From positions 577,001 to 641,000 of the forward strand of contig NC_087391.1 in assembly GCF_963675165.1 (NCBI RefSeq): DNA of 64,000 bases. The letters are read 5' to 3'. The position numbers and the translations under genes are program-made. Under the pieces are notes generated by a model. That model made no database searches. It was not told the origin of the DNA and saw only the letters and a program-made list of their open reading frames with translations. The number at the start of each line of letters is the position of its first letter. Position 1 is the stretch's first letter. Of the stretch, positions 1-10,896 are shown piece after piece. This DNA comes from Halichondria panicea (taxonomy: Eukaryota > Porifera > Demospongiae > Suberitida > Halichondriidae).

Positions 1-718
1 GATTAATGCAGGAATGAATCTCAAGGATGTGTGCAGCGAGATCAATAAGGTGAGAGGAATGTGCTAGAGAACTCTATATCTTGAACTATGTTACTGGATT
101 GTTGGTGTATAGTACTTGTTGGTAGCCAATAACTCGCTGTAGTTGTGTGGCATATACCAAAGCCTCTATCCCTGTTCTTCAAGGTTGTGTGGCATATACC
201 AAAGCCTCTATTCCTGTTCTTCAAGGTTGTGTGGTATATACCAAAGCCTCTATTCCTGTTCTTCAAGGTTGTGTGGCATATACCAAAGCCTCTATCCCTA
301 TTCTTTAAGGTTGTGTATTGAATTTCTGACTGGAACGCTTGTAGCTCATTACTTTATGTAGCTGTTGACATTATTTTATGGCATGTATCTAGTTCACATT
401 ACCCCTCCCCCTCTTCAGGTGCAAATGGGCGGTACAGACTGTGCTCTCCCCATGATCTACGCCCAGCAGAAAAAGCTTCAAGTGGACGTGTTCATAGTCT
501 ACACAGACAGTGAAACCTGGTTCGGGAAAGTCCACCCAACAGTGGCCCTCAAGGAGTACCGCAGTGCCATGGGTGTCAATGCCAAGCTGATTGTATGTGG
601 GATGGCCTCCAATGGCTTCACTATCGCTGACCCTGAAGACTCTGGCATGCTCGATATAGCAGGATTCGACTCTGCTGCTCCGGAGATTATCAGGAGCTTT
701 GCTGTCGGAGACATCTAG
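1..718 (+). CDS. RO60: 60 kDa SS-A/Ro ribonucleoprotein, C-terminal end (partial)
   Basis: The 3' end of an RO60 (TROVE2) gene; the rest lies upstream of the window. Exons read as 2-49 (entering at the edge) and 419-718, stop TAG at 716-718. The exon 419-718 encodes GGTDCALPM, then DVFIVYTDSETW and KLIVCGMASNGFTIADPED, close to the C-terminal von Willebrand A domain of animal RO60. RO60 binds misfolded small RNAs and Y RNAs as a ring-shaped HEAT-repeat protein; the VWA part carries a metal-ion site. The protein ends with SFAVGDI, close to where the human protein ends. The intron (50-418) carries a 42-bp minisatellite. Identity is strong; the start is not visible. Confidence 0.93.
142..309. 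repeat. 42-bp minisatellite, four copies
   Basis: Four nearly identical 42-bp units start at 142, 184, 226 and 268, each beginning GTTGTGTGGCATATACCAAA, with single-base differences, followed by a short partial fifth copy. They lie inside the last RO60 intron. Because 42 is a multiple of three the array is open in more than one frame, which produces spurious short reading frames. Confidence 0.93.
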
Positions 719-960
719 GAACAATGTACATACGTTAAAGCTAGTGAAACTTCTAGGACATTTCCATGTGCAATCTGAGTTATTATTTTTTTGAACCTCT
801 ATATAGAATTATATTTTTTGAACACAGTTGGCAAAATTTTTATGAGAAATGAACTGTCATCTCGTCAATTCATAGAGATAATTATGACATTGTATTCGGT
901 GACAAAATTGAATATTTGTAATACACTGTTGTATAAGCTTCTTCTATAAATTGGTTCTTC

Positions 961-2501
961 CTATTCTATGAGTTTCTTTGCTTGGAAGAACCTCCTGAGA
1001 TAGAATATCTGCCATCCAGCCAGAACAAAGAGACAGAGCATTGAGAACACGCTGAAATAGAGCACTCTGGTGTTGGTCGACTCTGCAGAGGGGAAATACT
1101 GTACTGACTGCAAGCAATAGACAAATGGTTAATTAGATAGAATGATAGGCATAGCCTTCAAAAATTAGTTTAAACAAAAGGTGCATATTAAGGCGAGCTG
1201 GAGGAGTGGAATCTAGAGGTACTAACTTCACACAAGACGGGTTCAATAGTTCTAGTAAGAGGTCTATCAAATGGATATAGAAAATCCACAGTTATGAAAG
1301 ATATTCAACTGTACAACAAGCGGCCATTGATGATACCAATAATTTTAATCAAATTTGATAGGCCTCTGTACCTACCAACTTTACTACACCACCCTCCAAA
1401 CACCCGGGCCACCTGACATGTATACAAATACAGTGTGTGGGCGTACCGTTGGTGTCTCTCATTTCCTCCTCTCTGGCCCTCATGTAAGCAAAGTCATTCA
1501 CGATGGACTCGGCCAAATCCTCAAGACGACGAAGCTCTAGCTCCAGTGGCTTCAGTTTCTCAGCCTTGCCAACCTGAGAGGGACAGTGGATTTGAACCCT
1601 TGACCTTCAGATTAGAAGTATAATGCTCTACCAAGTGAGTATACATGACACGCATACACTGTACTTTCAACCCCACAGCAACATACACTGTTCCTGCTTA
1701 TTGGTGTAGTTTCCACCAACTTGACCACACACCATAAATTAATTGCCACAATCAAACACACACGCCCACTCACATCATCGTAGTTCTTAGCTTCCACCCC
1801 GTGCTTGAGAGACAGCGATACCTCTCTGGTTGAACCTTGACCCCCTGGACCTGCAATACCATCTAATAACAATTGCTATTAGCTACCTGTACAGTGGTAC
1901 AAGTAACAACTACATGTAACTATAAACAAAATATTATAGCCATAGGATGACAAACAAAAATCCACCAGATGCTTTGTAATTATACGACCAGTGTCTCATG
2001 AATAAGCCACACCTCCCTCGAGAGGAACTCACCTGTCACTGTTGAGTGGAAGCAGACCTCAAACATGTCATAGTCGTCAGTAGTGAACGCAAACTTGCCC
2101 TTGGAGGCATCGTCCTGGTTGTACAGAGTGTGCCCCTTGGAGTCAGCTACCTGAGAGAAACAATGGATACTGTTCTAGCTTAGGTACATTGGGACACACG
2201 TGGTGAAATGCATGGTGTTTACAATTGGTATAATTATAATCAGTAAAATGATGTGAACGGTTGTTATTAAGCTTATACCAATTAATTAGTAAAGTAGATG
2301 TCATGATGGTTCAAGTACCTTGAGATCTGTTCGTATTCCCTGGACATCTGAGAGCTTGTATTCTCCCACCACCAACACATCTTTGTGTACCTCTTCTTGT
2401 AGACACTTCTGAGCGTCTGCAGGCAGATCAAATGATATGGAGCTAGAGAGATGACAGTGGAGGGCCACCAGGACAATCAGAAACAGAGCTCCTCCTTTCA
2501 T
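961..2501 (-). CDS. TMED10: p24-family cargo receptor TMED10 (p24 delta)
   Basis: Five exons read as complement 2319-2501, 2033-2150, 1774-1850, 1447-1573 and 961-1082, giving about 208 residues in consistent phase. The order is signal peptide ([20 protein letters not shown]), GOLD domain with two cysteines ([14 protein letters not shown], then DYDMFEVCF), coiled stalk ([14 protein letters not shown]), one membrane span near the end, and the tail [11 protein letters not shown]. The tail has the FF pair used for COPII and the dilysine used for COPI retrieval, as in human TMED10. The protein cycles between ER and Golgi in the early secretory pathway. An in-frame ATG exists 12 codons upstream, but the chosen one directly precedes the signal peptide. 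The gene is head to head with MRPL33. Confidence 0.95.
1577..1640 (-). other. possible tRNA-derived remnant
   Basis: On the minus strand, just upstream of TMED10 exon 4, is TCACTTGGTAGAGC followed by CTTCTAA and then GGTTCAAATCC. These resemble the A box and D arm, an anticodon loop with TCT, and the B box of a tRNA. The T stem has two mismatches and the acceptor ends do not pair, so it is not a functional tRNA as read. It could be a tRNA-derived short repeat or chance. Confidence 0.25.
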
Positions 2502-2825
2502 GGCGCTGGAGAGGTGAAGGGTGAGCTGTATAGTCAATGGAGGAGGTCTGTACTGTGTAGGGTACTTGGTACTGGTGCCACGTTCACAATGATGTCACAA
2601 AGAAGGCGAGCGTTATATGGAAAAAGATCGTTAATAAAGCTAACTGTTTCTTAGCCTCGATTCCAGGCCGCTCTCAATTGAGAAAGACATGAGGGGCTTG
2701 GGATCGAGGCTAACTGTTTCTCAGCAAACAGTTTGTTCTAACGACGACCTTTCCCTAATAAATAATATATGCAGTTAGTTTCACGGGCGATCTTTACCGA
2801 CTTACTATTCTGTCTTGATATAATT
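2502..2825. promoter_or_regulatory. shared upstream region of TMED10 and MRPL33
   Basis: These 324 bp separate the start codons of two divergent genes, so the interval must hold both 5' UTRs and both promoters. No TATA box is obvious. A short inverted repeat lies inside (about 2651-2712), with TTAGCCTCGATTCC at one side and GGGATCGAGGCTAA at the other, probably a tiny hairpin element. Confidence 0.5.
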
Positions 2826-3094
2826 ATGGCTAGAGGAAAAGCCAGGTAAGACACATCAATGACAATAATTGTGTTGCTTTATTGCATGTACAGGGTGATT
2901 GTGACCAGACTGGTGAGTGCAGCTGGAACTGGATTCTTCTACACCATCAAGAAACCAAGAATCAAGGATCGCATGACGTTACGGAAATACGACCCTGTTG
3001 GTAGGATTATAGACATCAGCGTACACTAACAAACTTTTTCTTTCTCCATGCAGTTCGACAACATGTGTTATTTGTCGAGCAAAAGAAAAAATGA
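2826..3094 (+). CDS. MRPL33: mitochondrial large-ribosomal-subunit protein bL33m
   Basis: Three exons (2826-2845, 2894-3000, 3054-3094) encode about 55 residues. The second exon holds VIVTRLVSAAGTGFFYTIKK and the rest reads KYDPVVRQHVLFVEQKKK, matching mitochondrial L33, which sits in the large subunit of the mitochondrial ribosome. Only six residues precede VIVTRLVS, so the N-terminal presequence is shorter than in human. The introns are 48 and 53 bp. The gene ends 117 bp from the WRAP73 stop, tail to tail. Confidence 0.92.
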
Positions 3095-3211
3095 CAGTCA
3101 AATTAATTATTATTGTAAACTTATTATTTATGTCTTGATTCATCCCATCCTTTCACTCAAATTTATTAACGTGAAATGAACAGTGCATACAGATTAGGGG
3201 GATAAAAATGA

Positions 3212-4811
3212 CTAGACTTCATTATTGACATAGCACAGGCAGAAATGGGTAGTACCGACTAATGCTAATGCAGAACCTGCTGAATGCCACACTAGTTTGT
3301 CCACAGTAAAGTTCGAGTCCACCGGCACAGTCACACTCACACAGCCAGCAGGGGACCATAGATATAGTTTGTTGTTCCCTGTACAGAGAGCAAGTCTGGG
3401 CTGAAGAGGGTCCCATTTGAAATCAGACACGGGGCATGATTGAACGAGTATGACAACCAGTTTCAACTTGGTCATGTCCCAGATCCATATCGTGTTAGGC
3501 ATGTTATCATTCCTGGTTGCAATGTACGTACAGTCCACACTGAACTTGACTAGTCCAACTCCAAGCTTTGGATTCGGTTTTTCTGGATTTGGTTTCACAC
3601 TTGGAACAGTAAACGGCAATTCTTGAGGTTCATATTTGCTCTGTATTGGAAATACAGTCCCTGCAATAGACTTGGTTTTTCCACTTGTGGCGAATTTACT
3701 CTCAATCTCTTTGTAGACAATAACAGAGTCTTGGTCCATAATTGAAGAGGGATGGCTGCACTCCACAATAGGTTTCCAGGTAATGTGGTTGAGGAGACGC
3801 AGCTTCTGATCGAAACTCCCAACAGCCAGAAATTGTCCCGTAGGTGACCACACAACTGTTTTGATTCCCAGGGCATTCTCGTAAGCAGAATATGCTGCCA
3901 AACACTGGCCTTCGATGGAATAGAGCAGCAATCTATAGTCCAGTGATGACTCCCACACACACAGTACTTTATCGTTTGGTGACCATTTCAGTCCAGCTAG
4001 ATCGTTGGTATCCACTGGAAAATTCCGTATTAGCTTCCACTGCTCGCAATCGAAAAGGCTCACAAAATCTTTACAATCTCTACGCTCTGCCAATGCCATG
4101 AAAGCTCCATCACTAGTGAAGTCGAAGCCACTCTTTAGCTTAGGGTACTTGATGTACGAGACGGTTTTATTTGAGAGAGACCAGAGTGTTATTCTTAGTT
4201 GGAACTCGGCAGTGGTGAGTATATGACGACTGTCTGGGGTCCAGTGAGCAGCTAGTAGGCCGGCAGAACCCTCGTCTATCTTGCACCTCCACTGTGCCTG
4301 CTCTATTGACCAGACCTGAGGCAATGAATGGAGAGGCTGATGTATGTATACAAAAACACGTACACGTATGTCTACTATAAGTACGCAATGGGCACACTAT
4401 GTCTATGTACTAGCTCCTAGCCAGGTGTATGTACAGTTTAAATTTCTTTTACAAGAGGCCCCATTCTAATAATGCTTGTTTTGTATACACTAACCTCGAA
4501 AACGTAATTATTAAAAAGCGACACCTTTATTCAGAAGAAATACGCTAGGCGGACAAAACATTCACTAAATACTAAGCACACACTCTTACCTGTACTATCC
4601 CTCTCTTGAGCATACCACACAAGAGGAACAGAGAGTCGGGAGACCAGGAGAACACTTGAACTGGGTCCACACAAGTCTGCAGGTTGATGATTTGGAGGGT
4701 CTTGCAGTCTCGGATCACCAGACGGTACTGACAGCAACTGGCTATGTATTGGCCATCGGGGGAGAACTTCACCAAGTGCTTGGTTTGCTGGAAAGCATCA
4801 GAAAAGTTCAT
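3212..4811 (-). CDS. WRAP73: WD-repeat protein WRAP73 (WDR8)
   Basis: Two exons, complement 4590-4811 and 3212-4315, give about 441 residues. The start MNFSDAFQQ matches the human start MNFSEVF. Diagnostic stretches include [85 protein letters not shown] and LYLWSPAGC, spread over the WD40 blades. The family is a WD40 propeller that works with SSX2IP/MSD1 at centrosomes and spindle poles. The start codon lies 171 bp from that of the divergent WRAP53 gene. Identity is very firm. Confidence 0.96.
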
Positions 4812-4982
4812 CTTTATTACTTACTGTATCTTTTTGAATTTGTACGCCCACTTAAATTTCTAAATAATGCCCATTTATTCCATTAAGAGCACACTCCACA
4901 TGGCTTGCTAGGTGGGCGTTACCCCCCCTGAGCTACTTTGATTCTTTGATTTTAACATTTGGATGACCTACTTACAAAAGCA
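4812..4982. promoter_or_regulatory. divergent promoter region between WRAP73 and WRAP53
   Basis: Only 171 bp separate the start codons of two divergent WD40 genes, so both transcripts must start within it or overlap it. It contains AT-rich stretches and a C-run at 4923-4929 but no clear TATA box. A bidirectional promoter is the simplest reading. Confidence 0.6.
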
Positions 4983-7900
4983 ATGGATGAAATGATGGTG
5001 GACATTAGTGTAGTGTCTTCAGCTGAACAATGTGAGCAAGTACCCTCAGAACATGAGCCTGTATTAACCTCGACACAGATGGCAACTGTACTGGACAACC
5101 AAGACACTGATACGCAGGCACATGATACCAGTACTGATCTGAGCTCGCAGCCAGAGGTGGACACATTTCTAAATGCCCCACCAACTATTAACTCCAACCC
5201 TTCTAATGAGAGTGATGATCCTGTAGTCGAAATCAACATTCTTATTAATGATGATCAACAGAACAATGAACTTCCTCCACCAGCGATGAACGAATCCACT
5301 CACTTGTGTCCTGACCAAAGCAGTGAGAGCAGTCCTCCCCTAGAGTCGTGTCATCCAGTTGGTGGGAGCAGTCCTCCTCTAGAGCAGTGGCATCCAGTCG
5401 GTGAGAGCAGTCCTCCCCTAGAGTCGTGTCATCCGGTTGGTGAAAGCAGTCCTCCTCTAGAGCAGTGGCATCCGGTTGGTGAAAGCAGTCCTCCTCTAGA
5501 GCAGTGGCATCCGGTTGGTGGGAGAAGTCCTCCCCTAGAGCAGTATCGTCCAGCCACCAGTGAAAGCAGTCCTCCCCTAGAACCATGTCATCCAGTTGGT
5601 GAGAACAGTCCTCCCCTCGAGCAGTGGCATCCAGTCAATGATGATACTCCTTCAAATATGAACACAGATGAATGTGAAGGGACGGAGAGCGGTGGCAAGA
5701 GGTGTGTTCAACCAGAGTGGGGTGTTTGTGTGCTAATTTTGCTGCTGTTCCTATACTATATGTAGTTTTGTGCTGGGTAGTGACCCAGTATTGCTGACAG
5801 GGTCATGGAAAGAATTCAAAGGCAATAATTTTCTCCGAGGTTGCAAATGGTAAGTGCCCATAGTCAATGGAGTATAAGAGTTTATTCTTTGCCCTTGTCC
5901 CCAGGTCACCTGATGGGACCTGCCTATTGACTTGCAGTGATGATGATGTAATGAGACTATATAATCTACCCACAGAGCTGTACCAGTCTGGAGCCACTGA
6001 GAAACTACCTGAAATTGTGAGCATCATTTGAGCAGGCTTATGTACATAGTACACATGTATGTAATACCAATTTCATTTGTTGGTGCCAATTTTCTCTGCT
6101 TTTAACAGACACCTGTTCTGAGAGTGCCTCATGCCTCTGGTATTTACGACTACTGCTGGTATCCAAGCATGAGCTCGTGGGAGCCAACTACATGTTGGTC
6201 AGTTACTCATTACTCCCTCTTTGTTCTCTAGTTCAAAGACTTTTTTTAATTGCAGTTTCGCCACCAGTTGTAAGGACCAACCCATACACATGTGGGACGC
6301 CTTTTATGGGAGCAAGAGAGCATCATATGTACCCTACAACCATTTGGTGAGCTTTAGAATAGCGGGTTGCTTGCTTGCACAATAATGAGCAACGACGTTT
6401 AAAATCCAACTGAAAGTTTTTATTCGACATAATTATATACATACACGTATATTTTGTCAGGACAGACTAGCCATAATTAGAAAAGGGTTTCATATCATTA
6501 TTCAGTGTAAACCTTCTAGCTACAAAGTGTCATTGTCATTCACTATACTCAAGCTAGAGTACAGTCTGGTATGATTGGTGCGATCGGAACATTAGCAGAT
6601 AAACACGAGACACATGGCCCTGCTCCCTCATCACATGGGAGACAAGATCCAGCTCCACCGAGGGTTTGAGCTACGAGATCAAATGATGCTTGTACGACAA
6701 AATTGACAAAACAGACAAGGTCGAATTCAGGCTTTGTGGCTACACTCTCAGTAGTGCCACTCTTGGTAGTTCCACTCTTGGTAGTGCCGCCAGTTGAATG
6801 TCTTGCAAGGGCAGGGTTGAGGTGGACCAGCAGTACACCAGCTACTACGGCCAGAACTAGGAGCTTCTTTGCAATCATGGTTGATGAGGTATACTAGAGT
6901 TCTCTTCAGTTGAAGATGTACACACTCTTTGATTGTTATGAACGATTCGTGCATGCTGGTTGCATTTTATAGGATTGCTGTTTAATAAAAATGTAGAAGT
7001 TGACAGCCAAGACCTGTATTTTGATTCTATTAGGTACGCTTTCAACATGTTTGTTTCTTCTTCAGAGTATCTTCTTCACACTTGGTCCCACTGATTTGTG
7101 TATTAGGGTGCCTCTAAGCACTGGAGGTGACAGCCAGCACATTCCGTAGTCCATCAACAGTTTAATTGTTTTGGTTCACTAATATTAAATTATTGTTGTT
7201 GAGACTGTTTCAGTTGAATTGATCCAATTTGAACGATTTTTTGATTTTCTGAAAGTTTAGAACAAAACCTTTCAAATGGTGTCATCCATATATAATAATG
7301 GCCCATGGTCCAAGGCCAAAAAATGAACCCAACATCATTTGAACAGTCTTTTTCTAAGCTTTTGGAAAATTTAATTTTAGACATTGGATCTACGATAATT
7401 ATACCAAAGTTATGGCTGCTGAAAGTTGAAAGATGGACTCATGACTAATTTATTGCTGGCAGGCAGTAATGCATGTCCTAGTCTAGCGTGATCATTCCTC
7501 ACTGACTGCACTCATAGGCCCCCTGCATTTAATTGAGCATGCATTTAATTTGAGCTTGCAGGCATATTTAGGGTTCTGCATGTAATCTAAAATGGGATTT
7601 TTGTAACAGTTCATTTATTTAGCCAAGTCTTCGGAATAGCTACATATAGAAGTGTTTGATAACACTCTACACACACACGTAGGTTTGTCAACAGCATTCA
7701 ATTTGATTGTCATTGACACAAACATGAAATGTCATACATACACTTAAAGTTTTTCGTCGACGTATAACTAACAACGTTGCAGTGTTAAGGAGCCGCAGTC
7801 CTCTGGGATGGTGGGTGGAACAGGCATGTTATTGAGGAGACATAATGCACATTCTCCCATTCCTTTGTCACATGGAAAGCAGGCTCCCAGACCAGCAAGG

Positions 7901-10661
7901 ATTTGACCAGCTGCATCGAATATTGCCTGAACTAGGAAATTGAAAAAGCAGACAAAATCGAACGTTTGAGTCACTTCGCATCCATCTTCAGGTTCTTCAA
8001 CTGCACTAGTTCTGCTTCTAGTTGGTGTAGTCCTGCTGCTGCTTGATTTTGACTTCATAGTGACAGCTGGAGTCAGCTGGGCCATCAAGAGTCCAGCAAC
8101 AATCAATACGAAAATGAGCTTCTTTTCAATCAATATCATGATGGCAGTTTATAGCTGTATTATAGATTAGCCTCAGGCAACACTCTTTTATTGCTGAACT
8201 GTTTTGTGTGTACAATAGGCTAATGCACGCATGCCAAAGGAGGGGGCATTGTGATATCACACACTGTAAAGTGCTCTGAGGTACCTGTGGTAGCTTCCTG
8301 TTAGGTTGCCAAAGGCGGGACAAGTGTTTAAGTAGCATCATGTGTTCAACCCCACTACTATTATTCACACATCTTGGCATGTACACACTCGAAGTCTAGA
8401 TCACCATGAAAATTTGATTAACAATCAATAGTGTGGTTAAGAGTGCAATATGGGATTAATAGCGCGAGTATCAAGCAATGGCAAGGATACTAATTGCACG
8501 AGGCGTAGCCGAGTGCTATTAACCTTGCCAGTGCTTGTTATGAGTGCCATTAATCCCTTATTGCACGAGTAGCCATACTCTAATTGTGTGTGATCATTTT
8601 AAGGCGTGGCCATTATTCGAAAACAATACGTTGTCATTGACAGCGTACCACTACTGGACCGGATGTGATACGTGATAATTGCTGTACATGTTCCAGTGCA
8701 CTAATAGCACATCATACGATTACATGCACACACATTGCAATTGAGCGAATAATCTACAGTGGTTGTGTACTGGATATTTGCTTCCATTGTGAAATGTGCT
8801 GTTAATGTTTCTCTTCCGTATTGACAGGATGAGGTGATATCTCCGTGTTCCTTGGCCTTCAGTCTCGATGGTGAACGGTTGTATGCAGGATTCAACAAAT
8901 CCATTAAAGTCTTCCACACTTCAAGACCTGGCAGAACTTGCACCAGTAGAAGCACATACGGTTTGTGAACTAAAGTGGGGTATTGTAATTTATTTTCATT
9001 TCGTGTTTTTATCTATTCACCTGCAGACAAGAAGAAAGGTGGTCAGCCAGGACTCATCTCTTGTATAGCTATGCATCCCACCCAACCTGGCACGTTTGCT
9101 CTGGGCTCCTACTCTTGTTCAGGTACATGACCACACATACATACGTACTGTATAGCGGGTTATTTTTGTATGGTGGAAATTTTTGTATACTTTGTATTGA
9201 AGAGAATCATCCGAAAATTAAAACTATTGTGGCTACTCTACCACAATAGATTCAACGTCACTATCCTGAGCTGTACAAAAGGAAATATTTAAATGGGTCG
9301 TTCGTATGAAAATTACCCGCTATACGGTATACTACAGTAGCAGTGGTATGATTGCTAGTAGCAAGACTGTTCTTCAAGAATGTTATTAATGGCTCATATG
9401 CATGTTTTGTCCCTTTCAGTTGCCCTGTATACTGACAGTACAAAATCTCCGATTTTCACGTTCACTGATTTGGGTAGTGGAGTCACTCACATGCAGTTCA
9501 CTAAAGATGGGCACAAGTTGTTAGTGGGATACAGAAAGGTATAAATATAGATATAGGTGGTGCCACAACAGTCTAGTGTGTATTCTAAAGTTGGCAGAGC
9601 TTGCCATCAGAAATTGAATTAATCCATTCAATTTATCTATGATATAGAGTACCGTTGTGTGTGTGTATCCTTTAATTAGATTTGTGTTTTCGTTTACAGA
9701 GCAACTTCATTAGTTGTTGGGATCTGCGGAATCCCGTGACTGAGTGTGTGTCCATGGAGAGAGAGGTGGATACAAACCAGCGGGTCTATTTCGATCAAAC
9801 AAGGTAAGGAAGGTAGGTACATATCCATGCAAGTGCCATTGTAGCTCAAATTGTGTGTATTCTAGTTCAACTGTATGTACTGTGTCACTGTGCCAAAGGT
9901 AGACACTCTTGTGTGTACTTAACTTAACTTATTGTCCGTTACATAGTAGTGTTACATGGTCTGTGGCTATAATTATGTGATTTGATTTGTTTCATGAATA
10001 TTCTTTATTCCTCTGATTCAGTGATGGTGGCTACCTGCTGTCAGGTGGCACTGATGGTCGGGTGCATGGCTGGAGTACACAGCTCATGCAAGACACTCTC
10101 TCCTCCTCAAGCTCTGATGGTCTTGTATCGTCGTGTTTATGCTTCACTGCTCATGAGGACGCTGTCAATGGATGCAGGTCAGTGTGTGTGTGTATAGTAG
10201 CCTATGTATTCTTAGCCAATGCATTGCTGTAACTATAACACTAGAACTGTAAATCCTTCTAGAGCTGCATTTATAGCACTGTACTATGTGCAGTAATTCT
10301 AAATTAAGCTGCTTTTCCAACTCTCATGCATTGATGGTACTCTTACATCATACAGTTACTAGTCTAGGCTGTGCACCTTGAACCCCCCCCTACCTTATTC
10401 ATGATAATGCCTGCCTGTAGTTGTCACTCTAAGGTGAATGGTCTGCATGCTTTGCTGACTGTGCATATCATTGTTCACGACTGTCTACCATTATTTTATC
10501 ACAACAGTGTACATCCCACCCTCCCTCTGTTGGCCACCGGCTCGGGTCAAAGGTCATTCCCTAGAACATACGACTCAGATTCAGACTGTGATAGTGTAAT
10601 AGAAATTAGTGAGGAAATAGAAAAAAGCGAATGTTCTGTTAAAATTTGGTCTCTTTTATGA
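4983..10661 (+). CDS. WRAP53: telomerase Cajal body protein 1 (WRAP53/TCAB1)
   Basis: Eleven exons read as 4983-5701, 5766-5849, 5905-6016, 6109-6197, 6256-6346, 8828-8960, 9027-9122, 9420-9538, 9700-9803, 10022-10177 and 10508-10661, about 618 residues with matching phases. An acidic N terminus with a 13-residue repeat is followed by the propeller: [80 protein letters not shown], then [14 protein letters not shown] near the end. The human protein binds the CAB box of scaRNAs and telomerase RNA and directs them to Cajal bodies. Intron 1 is only 64 bp. Intron 5 (6347-8827) hosts two antisense genes. A TTG eight codons upstream of the ATG is open but not a likely start. Confidence 0.94.
5325..5639 (+). 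repeat. 39-bp coding repeat, eight copies, in WRAP53 exon 1
   Basis: Eight tandem 39-bp units encode 13-residue repeats of the type [13 protein letters not shown] or [13 protein letters not shown]; one unit has an extra codon. The array keeps the frame and lies in the acidic, low-complexity N terminus ahead of the propeller. The reverse strand is also open because of the repeat. Confidence 0.93.
6549..6878 (-). CDS. small secreted cysteine-containing protein, nested copy 1
   Basis: An unspliced 109-residue frame on the antisense strand of WRAP53 intron 5. It has a clear signal peptide ([19 protein letters not shown]), a Thr/Ser/Lys-rich spacer with three copies of GTTKS or GTTES, then a hydrophobic core [16 protein letters not shown] and a cysteine tail with [10 protein letters not shown] and SCLSANVP. 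Six cysteines follow the signal. It is clearly paralogous to the frame at 7768-8139. A CCTATAAAAT TATA-like box lies on this strand about 90 bp upstream (near 6965-6973). No family was recognised. A secreted peptide or small membrane-associated protein is possible; the function is unknown. Confidence 0.72.
   Translation of the reverse strand: MIAKKLLVLAVVAGVLLVHLNPALARHSTGGTTKSGTTKSGTTESVATKPEFDLVCFVNFVVQASFDLVAQTLGGAGSCLPCDEGAGPCVSCLSANVPIAPIIPDCTLA
7199..7396. repeat. hairpin element of the GATCCAAT family
   Basis: An imperfect inverted repeat of about 200 bp. The left half contains GATCCAATTTGA and TTTTCTGAAAGTTTAG, the right half TCTAAGCTTTTGGAAAAT and ATTGGATC, with CCATGGTCCAAGGC near the centre. 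Related copies occur at about 20185, 23715, 35320, 40220, 57145 and 61360. Probably a non-autonomous DNA element. Confidence 0.65.
7768..8139 (-). CDS. small secreted cysteine-containing protein, nested copy 2
   Basis: An unspliced 123-residue frame, antisense inside the same WRAP53 intron. It shares the plan of the 6549-6878 gene: signal peptide ([20 protein letters not shown]), a Ser/Thr/Arg/Lys-rich spacer, the core [20 protein letters not shown], then [20 protein letters not shown] and a final EDC. Two extra cysteines appear, one before the core (DGCEV) and one at the end. Conservation of the core and cysteine spacing, while the spacer has diverged, argues that both copies encode real proteins from a tandem duplication. 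No known family was recognised. Confidence 0.74.
   Translation of the reverse strand: MILIEKKLIFVLIVAGLLMAQLTPAVTMKSKSSSSRTTPTRSRTSAVEEPEDGCEVTQTFDFVCFFNFLVQAIFDAAGQILAGLGACFPCDKGMGECALCLLNNMPVPPTIPEDCGSLTLQRC
8429..8592. mobile_element. foldback (MITE-like) element with long terminal inverted repeats
   Basis: The two halves are inverted copies over almost the whole length: the left arm holds AGAGTGCAATATGGGATTAA and CAATGGCAAGG, the right arm CCTTGCCAGTG and TTAATCCCTTATTGCACGAG. No coding capacity. It sits in WRAP53 intron 5, downstream of both nested genes on the WRAP53 strand. Non-autonomous DNA-transposon origin is inferred from structure only. Confidence 0.75.
9149..9348. mobile_element. 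MITE-like element, CCGTATAGCGGGT family, copy 1
   Basis: About 200 bp with inverted ends: GTATAGCGGGTTATTTTTGT at the left and ATTACCCGCTATACGGTAT at the right. The inside shares ATCATCCGAAAATT and TATCCTGAGCTGTAC with copies at about 12704 and 54966. It lies in WRAP53 intron 7. No open reading frame. Confidence 0.8.
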
Positions 10662-10896
10662 CTCTTTTGTTATCAATCAATTCACCATGACAACTGTAAA
10701 AGTAAATTCCATTTTTGTTGCATAATTAGCTGTTACGTTTCATTGTTTGTTTTGAATGTGAATGGTTATTCCTGCGCTATATATACGGAAGATACGTTAG
10801 ACACATTGTGTACATACAGTAGGTTTGACTATGAATATAATTAAGTGGTTTCACATGATATAAAGTCAACCACTTCCATTGAACTGAAAGCTGAAA

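Noticed and set aside
1577-1640. A functional tRNA gene (anticodon TCT)
   Set aside because: A- and B-box-like sequences are present, but the T stem and acceptor stem do not pair; kept only as a possible remnant.
5245-5586. 113-residue minus-strand frame
   Set aside because: It is the reverse of the 39-bp coding repeat of WRAP53 exon 1; the plus frame has splice continuity with the rest of WRAP53.
4959-5765. A separate 268-residue gene ending at 5765
   Set aside because: The frame continues past a good donor at 5701/5702. Splicing over 64 bp to 5766 joins it in phase to the WRAP53 propeller, and the last 20 codons plus the stop are intron, including the TAG acceptor.
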